Notes under the pieces: model-generated | Databases searched by the model: none | Told to the model about the DNA's origin: nothing | The model's input: the letters and a program-made list of their open reading frames with translations, nothing else | Shown: piece by piece, positions 33,863-42,023 of the stretch | Layout of the letters: each line of letters opens with the position of its first letter | Position numbering within the stretch: the stretch's first letter is position 1 | Translations under genes and position numbers: made by a program | NCBI RefSeq assembly: GCF_009650765.1 | Contig: NZ_CP045740.1 | Location: 1,984,001-2,048,000, forward strand | DNA length: 64,000 bases | DNA from: Streptomyces sp. SUK 48 | GTDB taxonomy: Bacteria; Actinomycetota; Actinomycetes; Streptomycetales; Streptomycetaceae | Reading direction: 5' to 3'

Positions 33863-35152
33863 GTGACCGACGCCCAAGACACCGCAGCAGACAGCACCCG
33901 GCGCAGCAATGGAGACACGTCTCCCGACGACGCCGGATCTTCTGTGCCGGAGGCGCCGACACCCCTTCTCGAACCCCGCGAGGGCATTCCGCCCGTGGTC
34001 GCCGACGAGGCGGCGCTCGCCGAGGTGGTCGCCGCCTTCGCCGCCGGCTCCGGGCCGGTCGCCGTGGACGCCGAGCGCGCCTCCGGGTACCGCTACGGCC
34101 AGCGCGCGTATCTGGTGCAGCTGCGCCGCGAGGGCGCGGGCACCGCACTGATCGACCCCGTGGGCTGCCCCGACCTGTCCGCGCTCGGCGAGGCGCTGTC
34201 CGGCGTGGAGTGGGTCCTGCACGCCGCCACCCAGGACCTGCCGTGCCTGCGTGAGATAGGCATGCTCCCCACCCGGCTGTTCGACACCGAGCTGGCCGGC
34301 CGGATCGCCGGGTTCCCCCGGGTCGGCCTCGGCGCCATGGTGGAGAACGTCCTCGGCTTCGTCCTGGAGAAGGGCCACTCCGCCGTCGACTGGTCCACCC
34401 GCCCGCTGCCCGAGCCGTGGCTGCGCTATGCGGCGCTGGACGTCGAACTCCTCGTGGACCTGCGCGACGCCCTGGAGAAGGAGCTGGACCGCCAGGGCAA
34501 GCTGGAGTGGGCCCTCCAGGAGTTCGACGCGATCGCGAGCGCCCCGCCGGCCGAGCCCCGCAAGGAGCCCTGGCGCCGTACGTCCGGGATGCACAAGGTA
34601 CGGCGGCGCCGGCAGCTGGCCGTCGTACGGGAGCTGTGGGAGACGCGGGACCGCATCGCGCAGCGGCGTGACGTGTCGCCGGGCAAGGTGCTGTCGGACG
34701 CGGCGATCGTGGAGGCGGCGCTGGCCGTGCCGGCCAATGTCCACGCGCTGGCCGCGCTGAACGGGTTCGGGCACCGCACCGGGCGCCGGCAGCTGGAGCA
34801 GTGGCAGGCGGCGGTGGACCGGGCGAAGGCGCTGCCGGAGTCCGAGCTGCCGCAGCCGGGGCAGCCGGTGACGGGTCCGCCCCCGCCGCGGGCGTGGGCC
34901 GACAAGGACCCGTCGGCGGCGGCGCGCCTGTCCGCCGCGCGGGCCGCGGTGAGCTCGCTCGCCGAGCGGCTGTCCATGCCGCAGGAGAACCTGATCTCCC
35001 CGGACACGGTCCGCCGGCTCTGCTGGCAGCCGCCCGCCCCGGCCGACGCCGGGACCGTCTCCGCCGCGCTCGCGGGGTACGGCGCGCGCCCGTGGCAGGT
35101 GGAGCTGGTGACGCCGGAACTGGTGAGCGCGCTGTCGGACAAGGGCGCCTGA
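33863..35152 (+). CDS. rnd: Ribonuclease D (3'-5' exoribonuclease, HRDC domain)
   Basis: A 429-aa DEDD-family exonuclease trimming structured RNA 3' ends. Exo motifs: VAVDAERASGYRYGQRAYLVQL (DxE), the LHAATQDLPCL second motif, and the third around WLRYAALDVELLVDL (Tyr-x3-Asp). An HRDC nucleic-acid-binding domain follows at about residues 235-315. The first 40 residues are polar and unconserved. GTG start. It is longer than E. coli RNase D, as usual in actinobacteria. Confidence 0.92.
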   Translation: MTDAQDTAADSTRRSNGDTSPDDAGSSVPEAPTPLLEPREGIPPVVADEAALAEVVAAFAAGSGPVAVDAERASGYRYGQRAYLVQLRREGAGTALIDPVGCPDLSALGEALSGVEWVLHAATQDLPCLREIGMLPTRLFDTELAGRIAGFPRVGLGAMVENVLGFVLEKGHSAVDWSTRPLPEPWLRYAALDVELLVDLRDALEKELDRQGKLEWALQEFDAIASAPPAEPRKEPWRRTSGMHKVRRRRQLAVVRELWETRDRIAQRRDVSPGKVLSDAAIVEAALAVPANVHALAALNGFGHRTGRRQLEQWQAAVDRAKALPESELPQPGQPVTGPPPPRAWADKDPSAAARLSAARAAVSSLAERLSMPQENLISPDTVRRLCWQPPAPADAGTVSAALAGYGARPWQVELVTPELVSALSDKGA

Positions 35153-35321
35153 GCGTCGTAGTACGGACCGAGATCGAGCGGCCGCGGGTCCACCGTGGCC
35201 GCTCGCGCGTTTTCCCGCCCCCGACAGGCGCTGCCGGGCCGTAAAGATCGCGCCAACCTCCGGACGGACCCCCGCTCCCGCCGGTGTGACCTTCGCCGCT
35301 GGCACCCCCGACGCTGGGCAA

Positions 35322-35360
35322 CTACATTACTCGCAAGTAGCATGGGCTTAAGCAAGCGCT
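35322..35360 (+). promoter_or_regulatory. Candidate operator region upstream of fadA-fadB
   Basis: TACTCGCAAGTA at 35328-35339 is a 12-bp palindrome with one mismatched pair, enclosed by CTAC and GTAG. It is followed by the perfect palindrome GCTTAAGC (35346-35353) and AGCGCT (35355-35360). These lie 31-70 nt before the fadA GTG, the place expected for a fatty-acid-responsive repressor (TetR or GntR type). The link to such a regulator is inference. Confidence 0.5.
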
Positions 35361-35390
35361 CAGCGTCCCGCACCATGGAGGAGAGCCATC

Positions 35391-36608
35391 GTGCCTCGTA
35401 CCGTCAGGGACGTCGTCTTCGTCGACGGCGTCCGCACCCCGTTCGGCAAGGCGGGCCCGAAGGGCATCTACCACGAGACTCGCGCCGACGACCTCGTCGT
35501 CAAGGCGATCCGGGAGCTGCTGCGCCGCAACCCCGGCCTGGACCCGAAGAAGATCGACGAGGTCGCCATCGCCGCGACCACGCAGATCGGTGACCAGGGT
35601 CTGACCCTCGGCCGCACCGCCGGCATCCTCGCCGGTCTGCCGCAGTCGGTGCCCGGATACTCCATCGACCGCATGTGCGCCGGTGGTCTGACCGCCGTGA
35701 CGTCCGTCGCAGGCTCCATCGCCTTCGGCGCCTACGACGCCGTCATCGCCGGTGGTGTCGAGCACATGGGCCGCCACCCCATGGGCGAGGCCGTCGACCC
35801 GAACCCGCGCTTCGTCAGCGAGAAGCTGGTGGACGAGTCGGCCCTGTTCATGGGCATGACCGCGGAGAACCTGCACGACCGCTACCCGAGCCTCACCAAG
35901 CTGCGGGCCGACCAGTACGCGGTGCTCTCGCAGGAGAAGGCCGCCAAGGCGTACGCCGACGGCAAGATCCAGCGGGACCTGGTGCCGATCTCGGTGCGCC
36001 GCACCACCCCCGTCGGCGGCGAGACCGGCTGGGGCCTGGTCACCGCCGACGAGCCGATGCGTCCGGGGACCACCCTGGAGGGCCTGGCCAACCTGAAGAC
36101 GTCGTTCCGCGTCCACGGCCGCGTCACGGCCGGCAACTCGGCCGGTCTGAACGACGGTGCCACCGCGTCGATCGTCGCCAGCGAGGACTTCGCCCGCGAG
36201 CACGGCCTCCCGGTCAAGATGCGCCTGGTCTCCTACGCCTTCGCCGGCGTGGAGCCCGAGGTCATGGGCTACGGCCCGATCCCGGCCACCGAGAAGGCGC
36301 TCGCCAAGGCGGGCCTGTCCATCTCGGACATCGGCCTGTTCGAGATCAACGAGGCATTCGCCGTCCAGGTGCTCGCCTTCCTGGAGCACTACGGCATCGC
36401 CGACGACGACGCGCGCGTCAACCAGTACGGCGGCGCCATCGCCTTCGGCCACCCGCTGGCCTCCTCCGGCATCCGTCTGATGACGCAGCTGGCCCGCCAG
36501 TTCGAGGAGCAGCCGCACGTCCGCTACGGCCTGACCACCATGTGCGTCGGCTTCGGCATGGGCGCGACGGTCATCTGGGAGAACCCGCACTTCGAGGGGG
36601 ACAAGTGA
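35391..36608 (+). CDS. fadA: Acetyl-CoA C-acyltransferase (thiolase), beta-oxidation
   Basis: A 405-aa thiolase cleaving 3-ketoacyl-CoA with CoA in the last step of fatty acid beta-oxidation. Catalytic residues are visible: nucleophilic Cys in SIDRMCAGGLTAV (about residue 93), His in FGHPLASSG and the second Cys in TMCVGFGMGA near the C-terminus, plus the NEAFAVQ loop. The GTG start follows GGAGGAGAG. It overlaps fadB by 4 nt (GTGA), so the two subunits are made together. Confidence 0.95.
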   Translation: MPRTVRDVVFVDGVRTPFGKAGPKGIYHETRADDLVVKAIRELLRRNPGLDPKKIDEVAIAATTQIGDQGLTLGRTAGILAGLPQSVPGYSIDRMCAGGLTAVTSVAGSIAFGAYDAVIAGGVEHMGRHPMGEAVDPNPRFVSEKLVDESALFMGMTAENLHDRYPSLTKLRADQYAVLSQEKAAKAYADGKIQRDLVPISVRRTTPVGGETGWGLVTADEPMRPGTTLEGLANLKTSFRVHGRVTAGNSAGLNDGATASIVASEDFAREHGLPVKMRLVSYAFAGVEPEVMGYGPIPATEKALAKAGLSISDIGLFEINEAFAVQVLAFLEHYGIADDDARVNQYGGAIAFGHPLASSGIRLMTQLARQFEEQPHVRYGLTTMCVGFGMGATVIWENPHFEGDK

Positions 36609-38731
36609 GCACCACCGAGCTTCTGAAGCAGGCTTCGGGCCTGTTCCCCGACGAGGTCGTCACCAGTGCGCACGTACGCCACTTCGACCTCCCCTTCGGC
36701 GCCGGCCGCTTCGCGCTGATCGCGCTGGACAACGGCCTGGACCACACCAAGCCGACCACCTTCGGACCGGCCTCGCTCGCCAACCTGAACGCGGCGATCG
36801 ACCAGGTCGAGCAGGAGGCCGCCGAGGGCGCGATCGCCGGTATCGGCATCACCGGCAAGCCGTTCATCTTCGCCGTCGGCGCCGACCTCAAGGGCGTCGA
36901 GCTGCTGAAGGAGCACGAGCACGCGCTCGCCATCGGCAAGGGCGGCCACGAGGTCTTCAAGCGCCTTTCGGGCCTCGCCGTGCCGACCTTCGCCTACTAC
37001 AACGGCGCGGCCATGGGCGGCGGTGTCGAGGTCGGTCTGCACTGCACCTACCGCACCGTCTCCCAGGCGATCCCGGCGTTCTCGCTGCCCGAGGTCTTCC
37101 TCGGTCTGGTCCCCGGCTGGGGCGGCTGCACCCTGCTGCCGAACCTGATCGGCGCCGACAAGGCCGTCTCGGTCATCATCGAGAACTCGCTGAACCAGAA
37201 CAAGCAGCTCAAGGGCAAGCAGGTCTTCGAACTGGGCATCGCCGACGCCCTGTTCGAGGGTGCCGACTTCCTGGAGCAGTCGCTGCTGTGGACCGCCCAG
37301 GTCCTCAACGGCGACGTCACGGTGGAGCGCCCGGAGATCGACCGCGGCGAGGCGTGGGACCAGGCCGTCGCCAAGGGCCGCTTCATCGCCGACTCCAAGG
37401 TGCACGGCGCGGCCCCGGCCGCCTACCGCGCCCTGGAGATCATCGAGGCCGCCCGCGGCGGTGACCTCCAGCAGGGGTACGACGCCGAGGACCAGGCGCT
37501 CGCCGACCTGATCATGGGTGGTGAACTGCGCGCCGGCATCTACTCGTTCAACCTGGTGCAGAAGCGCGGCAAGCGCCCCGTCGGCGCCCCGGACAAGAGC
37601 CTGGCCCGCCCGGTCACCAAGGTCGGCGTCGTCGGCGCCGGTCTGATGGCCAGCCAGCTCGCGCTGCTCTTCCTGCGCCGCCTGGAGGTGCCGGTCGTGC
37701 TGACCGACATCGACCAGGAGCGCGTCGACAAGGGTGTGGGCTACGTCCACGCCGAGATCGACAAGCTGCTCGGCAAGGGCCGTATCCACCAGGACAAGGC
37801 CAACCGCCTCAAGGCGCTGGTCACCGGCGTCCTGGACAAGGCCGAGGGCTTCGCGGACGCGGACTTCATCATCGAAGCCGTGTTCGAGGAGATGAGCGTC
37901 AAGCAGAAGGTGTTCGCGGAGGTCGAGGCGGTCGCCCCGGCGCACGCCGTCCTCGCGACCAACACCTCCTCGCTGTCCGTGTCGGAGATGGCCGCGAAGC
38001 TCCAGCACCCGGAGCGGGTCGTGGGCTTCCACTTCTTCAACCCGGTCGCGATCCTGCCGCTGCTGGAGATCGTGCGCGGCGAGCAGACCGACGACGCCTC
38101 CCTGGCCACCGCCTTCGCGGTCGCCAAGAAGCTGAAGAAGACCGCGGTGCTGGTCAAGGACGCCCCGGCGTTCGTCGTGAACCGCATCCTGACCCGCTTC
38201 ATGGGCGAGATCCAGAACGTCATCGACGAGGGCACCCCGGTCGAGGTCGCCGAGAAGGCTGTCGAGCCGCTGGGCCTGCCGATGTCCCCGCTGGTCCTGC
38301 TCGAACTGGTCGGCCCGGCGATCGGCCTGCACGTCTCGGAGACCCTCAACCGGGCCTTCCCGGACCGCTTCACGGTCTCCCCGAACCTCAAGGCCGTGGT
38401 CGAGGCCGGCAAGCGCGGCTTCTACGTCTACGACAGCGGCAAGCCGGAGCTGGACCCCGAGGTCGCGGCTCTCCTCAAGCAGGGCGATGTCGTCCTGACC
38501 GAGGAGCAGGTGCGTGACCGCGTCCTCGACGCGGTGGCGCAGGAGATCGGGCTCATGCTGGACGAGGGCGTCGTCGCCGAGGCCCAGGACATCGACCTGT
38601 GCCTGATCACGGGCGCCGGCTGGCCCTTCCACCTGGGCGGCATCACGCCGTACCTGGACCGCGAGGGCGTCTCGGAGCGCGTGAACGGCAAGCCGTTCCT
38701 GGCCCCGGGCGTGGCGAGCGTCCCGGCGTAA
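36605..38731 (+). CDS. fadB: Multifunctional fatty acid oxidation protein: enoyl-CoA hydratase / 3-hydroxyacyl-CoA dehydrogenase
   Basis: A 708-aa two-enzyme protein. The N-terminal crotonase domain (to about residue 290) has GKPFIFAVGADLKGVE, the oxyanion segment NGAAMGGGVEVGLHC, and SLPEVFLGLVPGWGG with the catalytic Glu. The dehydrogenase part has the NAD motif KVGVVGAGLMASQLA (about residue 340), ATNTSSLSV, the catalytic His in VGFHFFNPVAILPLLEIV, and two C-terminal 3HCDH domains. It makes an alpha subunit complexing with FadA. A textbook terminator follows. Confidence 0.96.
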   Translation: MSTTELLKQASGLFPDEVVTSAHVRHFDLPFGAGRFALIALDNGLDHTKPTTFGPASLANLNAAIDQVEQEAAEGAIAGIGITGKPFIFAVGADLKGVELLKEHEHALAIGKGGHEVFKRLSGLAVPTFAYYNGAAMGGGVEVGLHCTYRTVSQAIPAFSLPEVFLGLVPGWGGCTLLPNLIGADKAVSVIIENSLNQNKQLKGKQVFELGIADALFEGADFLEQSLLWTAQVLNGDVTVERPEIDRGEAWDQAVAKGRFIADSKVHGAAPAAYRALEIIEAARGGDLQQGYDAEDQALADLIMGGELRAGIYSFNLVQKRGKRPVGAPDKSLARPVTKVGVVGAGLMASQLALLFLRRLEVPVVLTDIDQERVDKGVGYVHAEIDKLLGKGRIHQDKANRLKALVTGVLDKAEGFADADFIIEAVFEEMSVKQKVFAEVEAVAPAHAVLATNTSSLSVSEMAAKLQHPERVVGFHFFNPVAILPLLEIVRGEQTDDASLATAFAVAKKLKKTAVLVKDAPAFVVNRILTRFMGEIQNVIDEGTPVEVAEKAVEPLGLPMSPLVLLELVGPAIGLHVSETLNRAFPDRFTVSPNLKAVVEAGKRGFYVYDSGKPELDPEVAALLKQGDVVLTEEQVRDRVLDAVAQEIGLMLDEGVVAEAQDIDLCLITGAGWPFHLGGITPYLDREGVSERVNGKPFLAPGVASVPA

Positions 38732-38752
38732 CCCCGCCGGCACCGACAGGGA

Positions 38753-38780
38753 AGGGCCCCCGCCTCGGCGGGGGCCTTTT
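38753..38780 (+). terminator. Rho-independent terminator of fadAB
   Basis: GGCCCCCGCC (38755-38764) and GGCGGGGGCC (38767-38776) form a perfect 10-bp stem with a very short loop followed by TTTT. It lies 22 nt after fadB and probably also serves the convergent propeller-like gene. Confidence 0.92.
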
Positions 38781-38837
38781 CGTGTGTGCTCGTCGGCTGC
38801 GTCCGCGCTCGGTACGGCCGGACCGCTCACGGCCCGC

Positions 38838-39854
38838 TCACACCGTCCGCCACGCCTCCAGCGCGAGGCCCGGTTCGGCTTTGCGGCGGGTCAGCAGGAG
38901 CTGGCCGATCGACGGGGACAGGGTCGCGGCGGCCACCCGGCCGTCCTCGTCCGTGGTGAGGGAGACCCGGGCGTCCACGGTGAGCCGGGGGCCGGACTCG
39001 GCCCACCAGGCGCCGGCGGACTCCAGTTCGGTCGGGTAGGCGGCGAAGGCGACGCGGCCGGTGGCGGAGCGCTGGGCCAGCAGGGTGCAGTCGTGGCCGT
39101 CGAGCTCGCAGCGGACGGCGCTGACCGGGCCGTGGCCCGCGGCGGTCAGCAGGGCGACGGGCTTGCCGCCGGGCCGCCAGGCGTTCAGTTCGCCGTCGGT
39201 GCCGGTGTAGTAGAGCGTCGTGCTCCCCGCGGAGGTGGCGAGGGCGTACAGGGTCCCTGGGCGGACCGGGGCCTTCAGGGGCTCCTGGAGTACCGGCGGG
39301 GCGCCGGGGGCCTCCTGGCGCCAGTACAGGACGCCCTCGGGGCCCGCCGCGTACAGCTCGACCCTGCCGGACTCCCCCGTCACCGCGGCGAGTCCGTCCT
39401 GGACGCCCTTGCCGCCGAGGTCCCGCCAGGGCTCCCAGCCGCCCTTCTCCTTCTGCGCGAGCATGCTGACGCCGCCGCCCTTGTTGCGCACGAAGACATG
39501 GGCGCGGCCCTCGGCGTCCACGGCGACGGAGGGCTGCCCGGTGCGGTCGCCCTTCTTGTCGGGATGGCCGACCGGGCTCCAGTCCAGGGCGGCGAGGTGG
39601 GCGCGGAAGTGGGTGGAGTGCACGAGGCCCGACTCGCCCTTGCCGGTGGGGCGCCAGGCCACCAGGTGGGCATAGCCGTCCGCGCCCTGGCCGAGGGCCG
39701 GGACGGGATGCAGTTTCTGTTCGCCGCCGACCTTGCGCGGGCCGGTCCAGGGGCCGCCGGGGGCGCTCTCCGCCCGGCACAGGACGGCGTCGCCCGACGA
39801 CTGGTAGACACTGAGCCGGCCGTCTCGGCCGCGAAGGAGCCAGTCTCCGTTCAC
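38838..39854 (-). CDS. Beta-propeller-like cytoplasmic protein, function unknown
   Basis: A 338-aa protein starting MNGDWLLRGRDGRLSVYQSS without a signal peptide. About five to six repeats of 45-55 residues, each with a strand pair such as GQPSVAVDAEGRAHVFVRN or GRVELYAAGPEGVLYWRQE, resemble PLL-like or sialidase-type propeller blades that bind sugars. No active-site set recognised. It is convergent with fadB and divergent from the NYN gene. Confidence 0.7.
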   Translation of the reverse strand: MNGDWLLRGRDGRLSVYQSSGDAVLCRAESAPGGPWTGPRKVGGEQKLHPVPALGQGADGYAHLVAWRPTGKGESGLVHSTHFRAHLAALDWSPVGHPDKKGDRTGQPSVAVDAEGRAHVFVRNKGGGVSMLAQKEKGGWEPWRDLGGKGVQDGLAAVTGESGRVELYAAGPEGVLYWRQEAPGAPPVLQEPLKAPVRPGTLYALATSAGSTTLYYTGTDGELNAWRPGGKPVALLTAAGHGPVSAVRCELDGHDCTLLAQRSATGRVAFAAYPTELESAGAWWAESGPRLTVDARVSLTTDEDGRVAAATLSPSIGQLLLTRRKAEPGLALEAWRTV

Positions 39855-39932
39855 CCGGTCACTTTAAGCCGGGCCCCCGGGCGCCCGGCGAGCGGGCACC
39901 GTGACGGGCGCCGAGCGGGCACCATGGCGGGC

Positions 39933-40310
39933 ATGACGAACATCCTGCCCCTGCTCATCGTCGACGGCGCCAACGTGGTCGGCTCGGTGCCCGACGGCTG
40001 GTGGCGCGACCGGCGCGGGGCCGCCGAACGGCTGCGCGACCGCCTGGTGGCGTACGCCGACTCGGGTACGGCGGAGCTGCCCGGGCCGCTCGAACTGGTG
40101 CTGGTGGTCGAGGGCGCCGCGCGCGGGGTGGCGTCCGTGCCGGGGGTGCGGGTGGCGGAGGCGCCCGGCAGCGGGGACGACCGGATCGTGGAGCTGGCCG
40201 GGGAGGCGGCGGGCCGTACCTGTCTGGTCGTCACCGCGGACCGGGAACTGCGGCGCCGGGTGACGGAGCTGGGGGCGCGGGTCACCGGGCCGCGCGCGGT
40301 GCTCGGCTGA
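39933..40310 (+). CDS. Small NYN/PIN-like nuclease-domain protein
   Basis: A 125-aa protein beginning MTNILPLLIVDGANVVGSVPDGWWRDR. The DGANVV strand with an acidic residue, a middle acidic GSGDDRIVEL and the C-terminal VVTADRELRRRV fit the NYN/YacP-like PIN fold, which cleaves RNA with metal ions. An ATG three codons upstream (39924) is equally possible. Such proteins are often found near RNA-processing genes; here the neighbours offer no clue. Confidence 0.8.
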   Translation: MTNILPLLIVDGANVVGSVPDGWWRDRRGAAERLRDRLVAYADSGTAELPGPLELVLVVEGAARGVASVPGVRVAEAPGSGDDRIVELAGEAAGRTCLVVTADRELRRRVTELGARVTGPRAVLG

Positions 40311-40339
40311 ACCGGCCGCCGCGCCGTTCGGCCGGTTCA
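40308..40339 (+). terminator. Bidirectional terminator between the NYN gene and the APC permease
   Basis: TGAACCGGCC (40308-40317, including the stop codon) pairs perfectly with GGCCGGTTCA (40330-40339) around a 12-nt loop, between two convergent genes. Confidence 0.75.
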
Positions 40340-40360
40340 GCGGCAGCGCCGTGCGACCGG

Positions 40361-41872
40361 TCACGGGACCGGCGGCGCGGGCTCCGGCTTCGTCGGCTCC
40401 TCGGGGTGGGCGAGACGGCTGTGCGAGCGGCCGTAGAGGAAGTAGACGGCGAAGCCGATCACCATCCAGATGGCGAACCGCAGCCAGGTCTCGGCGGGCA
40501 GATTGAGCATCAGCCAGAGCGTGGCGCACACGGAGACGATCGGGACGAACGGAACCCACGGGGTGCGGAAGGCGCGGGGCAGGTCGGGGCGCGTCCGGCG
40601 CAGAATGATCACACTGATCGCCACGACCACGAACGCGAACAAGGTGCCGATGTTGACCAGTTCGGCAAGCTCGCTCAGGCTGGTGAACCCGGCGACGATC
40701 GCGATGATCCCACCGAGCAGGATGGTCGGCCGGTGCGGGGTCCGGAAGCGCGGGTGCACCCGGGAGAAGAAGCGCGGCAGCAGCCCGTCCCGGCTCATCG
40801 CGAAGAACACCCGGGTCTGGCCGAGCAGCAGGATCAGGCACACGGTGGTCAGGCCGATGGCGGCGCCGAAGCTGATCACGCCCGCGTACCAGGGGTGCCC
40901 GATGGACTTGAAGGCGTCGGCGAGCGGGGCGTCCACGGACAGCCGGGTGTAGTTCTGCATGCCGGTGACGACGATGGAGACGGCCACGTAGAGCACGGTG
41001 CAGATGATCAGCGAGCCGAGGATGCCGCGCGGCACGTCCCGCTGCGGGTTGCGGGTCTCCTCGGCGGCGGTGGCCACGATGTCGAAGCCGATGAAGGCGA
41101 AGAACACCACCGAGGCGGCGGTGAAGATGCCCATCACGCCGAAGTTGGCGGGCGCCCAGCCGAACATCAGCTGCACCAGCGGCGCCTTGAGGCTGGCACC
41201 GGCCGGGACCGGCTGGGCCGGCGGGATGAAGGGGTGGTAGTTGCGGGTCTGCACGAAGAAGGCGCCCGCGATGATCACGATGAGCACGACGGCGACCTTG
41301 ATCGCGACGACCAGCGAGGTGATCCGGGCCGAGAGCTTCATGCCGAGGACGAGGATCGCGGTCAGGACGAGCACCAGGAGCGCGGCGAGGATGTCGAAGC
41401 CGAAGCCGTGGGCGCCGTCGCGGCTGGAGAGGTAGCCCGGCAGGTGCCAGCCCGCGTTGTCCAGCAGGGAGCGGATGTAGCCGGACCAGCCGACGGCGAC
41501 CACCGCGGTGCCGAGCGCGAACTCCAGGACCAGGTCCCAGCCGATGATCCAGGCGGGCAGCTCGCCCAGGGAGGCGTAGCTGAAGGTGTACGCCGAGCCC
41601 GCCACCGGGACCGTGGACGCGAACTCGGCGTAGCACAGGGCGGCGAGGGCGCAGACCACACCGGCGGCGACGAAGCCCAGGGCGACCGCGGGGCCGGCGT
41701 TGTTCTTCGCGACCTGTCCGGTCAGGACGAAGATGCCGGTACCGATGATCACGCCGACGCCGAAGACGGTCAGATCGAGCGCGGAGAGCGACTTCTTGAG
41801 CGCATGCTCCGGTTCCTCGGTGTCCCGGATCGACTGCTCGACGTTCTTCGTCCGGAAGAGCGAGCTGCTCAC
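40361..41872 (-). CDS. APC-family amino acid permease (cationic amino acid transporter-like)
   Basis: A 503-aa protein with 12-14 membrane helices. Helix 1 carries GVGVIIGTGIFVLTG, the substrate-binding GxG motif of APC carriers, and helix 6 FFAFIGFDIVATAAEETRNPQRDVP matches the CAT/YfnA branch. The GTG start is chosen because GGGAGGC lies 8 nt upstream. It follows dxs on the same strand with a hairpin between. The substrate is probably an amino acid or polyamine, not determined. Confidence 0.9.
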   Translation of the reverse strand: MSSSLFRTKNVEQSIRDTEEPEHALKKSLSALDLTVFGVGVIIGTGIFVLTGQVAKNNAGPAVALGFVAAGVVCALAALCYAEFASTVPVAGSAYTFSYASLGELPAWIIGWDLVLEFALGTAVVAVGWSGYIRSLLDNAGWHLPGYLSSRDGAHGFGFDILAALLVLVLTAILVLGMKLSARITSLVVAIKVAVVLIVIIAGAFFVQTRNYHPFIPPAQPVPAGASLKAPLVQLMFGWAPANFGVMGIFTAASVVFFAFIGFDIVATAAEETRNPQRDVPRGILGSLIICTVLYVAVSIVVTGMQNYTRLSVDAPLADAFKSIGHPWYAGVISFGAAIGLTTVCLILLLGQTRVFFAMSRDGLLPRFFSRVHPRFRTPHRPTILLGGIIAIVAGFTSLSELAELVNIGTLFAFVVVAISVIILRRTRPDLPRAFRTPWVPFVPIVSVCATLWLMLNLPAETWLRFAIWMVIGFAVYFLYGRSHSRLAHPEEPTKPEPAPPVP

Positions 41873-41897
41873 GTTGCTGCCTCCCACGCGTGTCGCC

Positions 41898-41921
41898 CTC
41901 GACCTGGTCGACCTGGTCGAG
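41898..41921 (-). promoter_or_regulatory. Repeat-palindrome in the APC permease leader
   Basis: CTCGACCTGGTCGACCTGGTCGAG consists of direct 9-nt repeats (CGACCTGGT) and is also an inverted repeat centred on GTCGAC with only two non-pairing positions. It lies 26 nt upstream of the GTG start of the permease. Such a site could be an operator or a leader hairpin. No regulator is adjacent. Confidence 0.4.
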
Positions 41922-41966
41922 AGGGTCGGGCCGCGAGAGCCCTGTGACAGGCAGGCTTACGCAAGC

Positions 41967-42006
41967 GGGCCGGTTCCGCCACCGCAAGGAGGGGCGGGAC
42001 CGGCCC
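41967..42006 (-). terminator. Terminator hairpin downstream of dxs
   Basis: GGGCCGGTTCCGCC (41967-41980) pairs with GGCGGGACCGGCCC (41993-42006), 14 bp with one wobble, 17 nt past the dxs stop codon on the minus strand. Confidence 0.7.
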
Positions 42007-42023
42007 GGTCGGGAGCGCTGGTC

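Noticed and set aside
38784..39932. Upstream extension of the NYN gene to 38784
   Set aside because: This part is antisense to the propeller-like gene and lacks conserved features.
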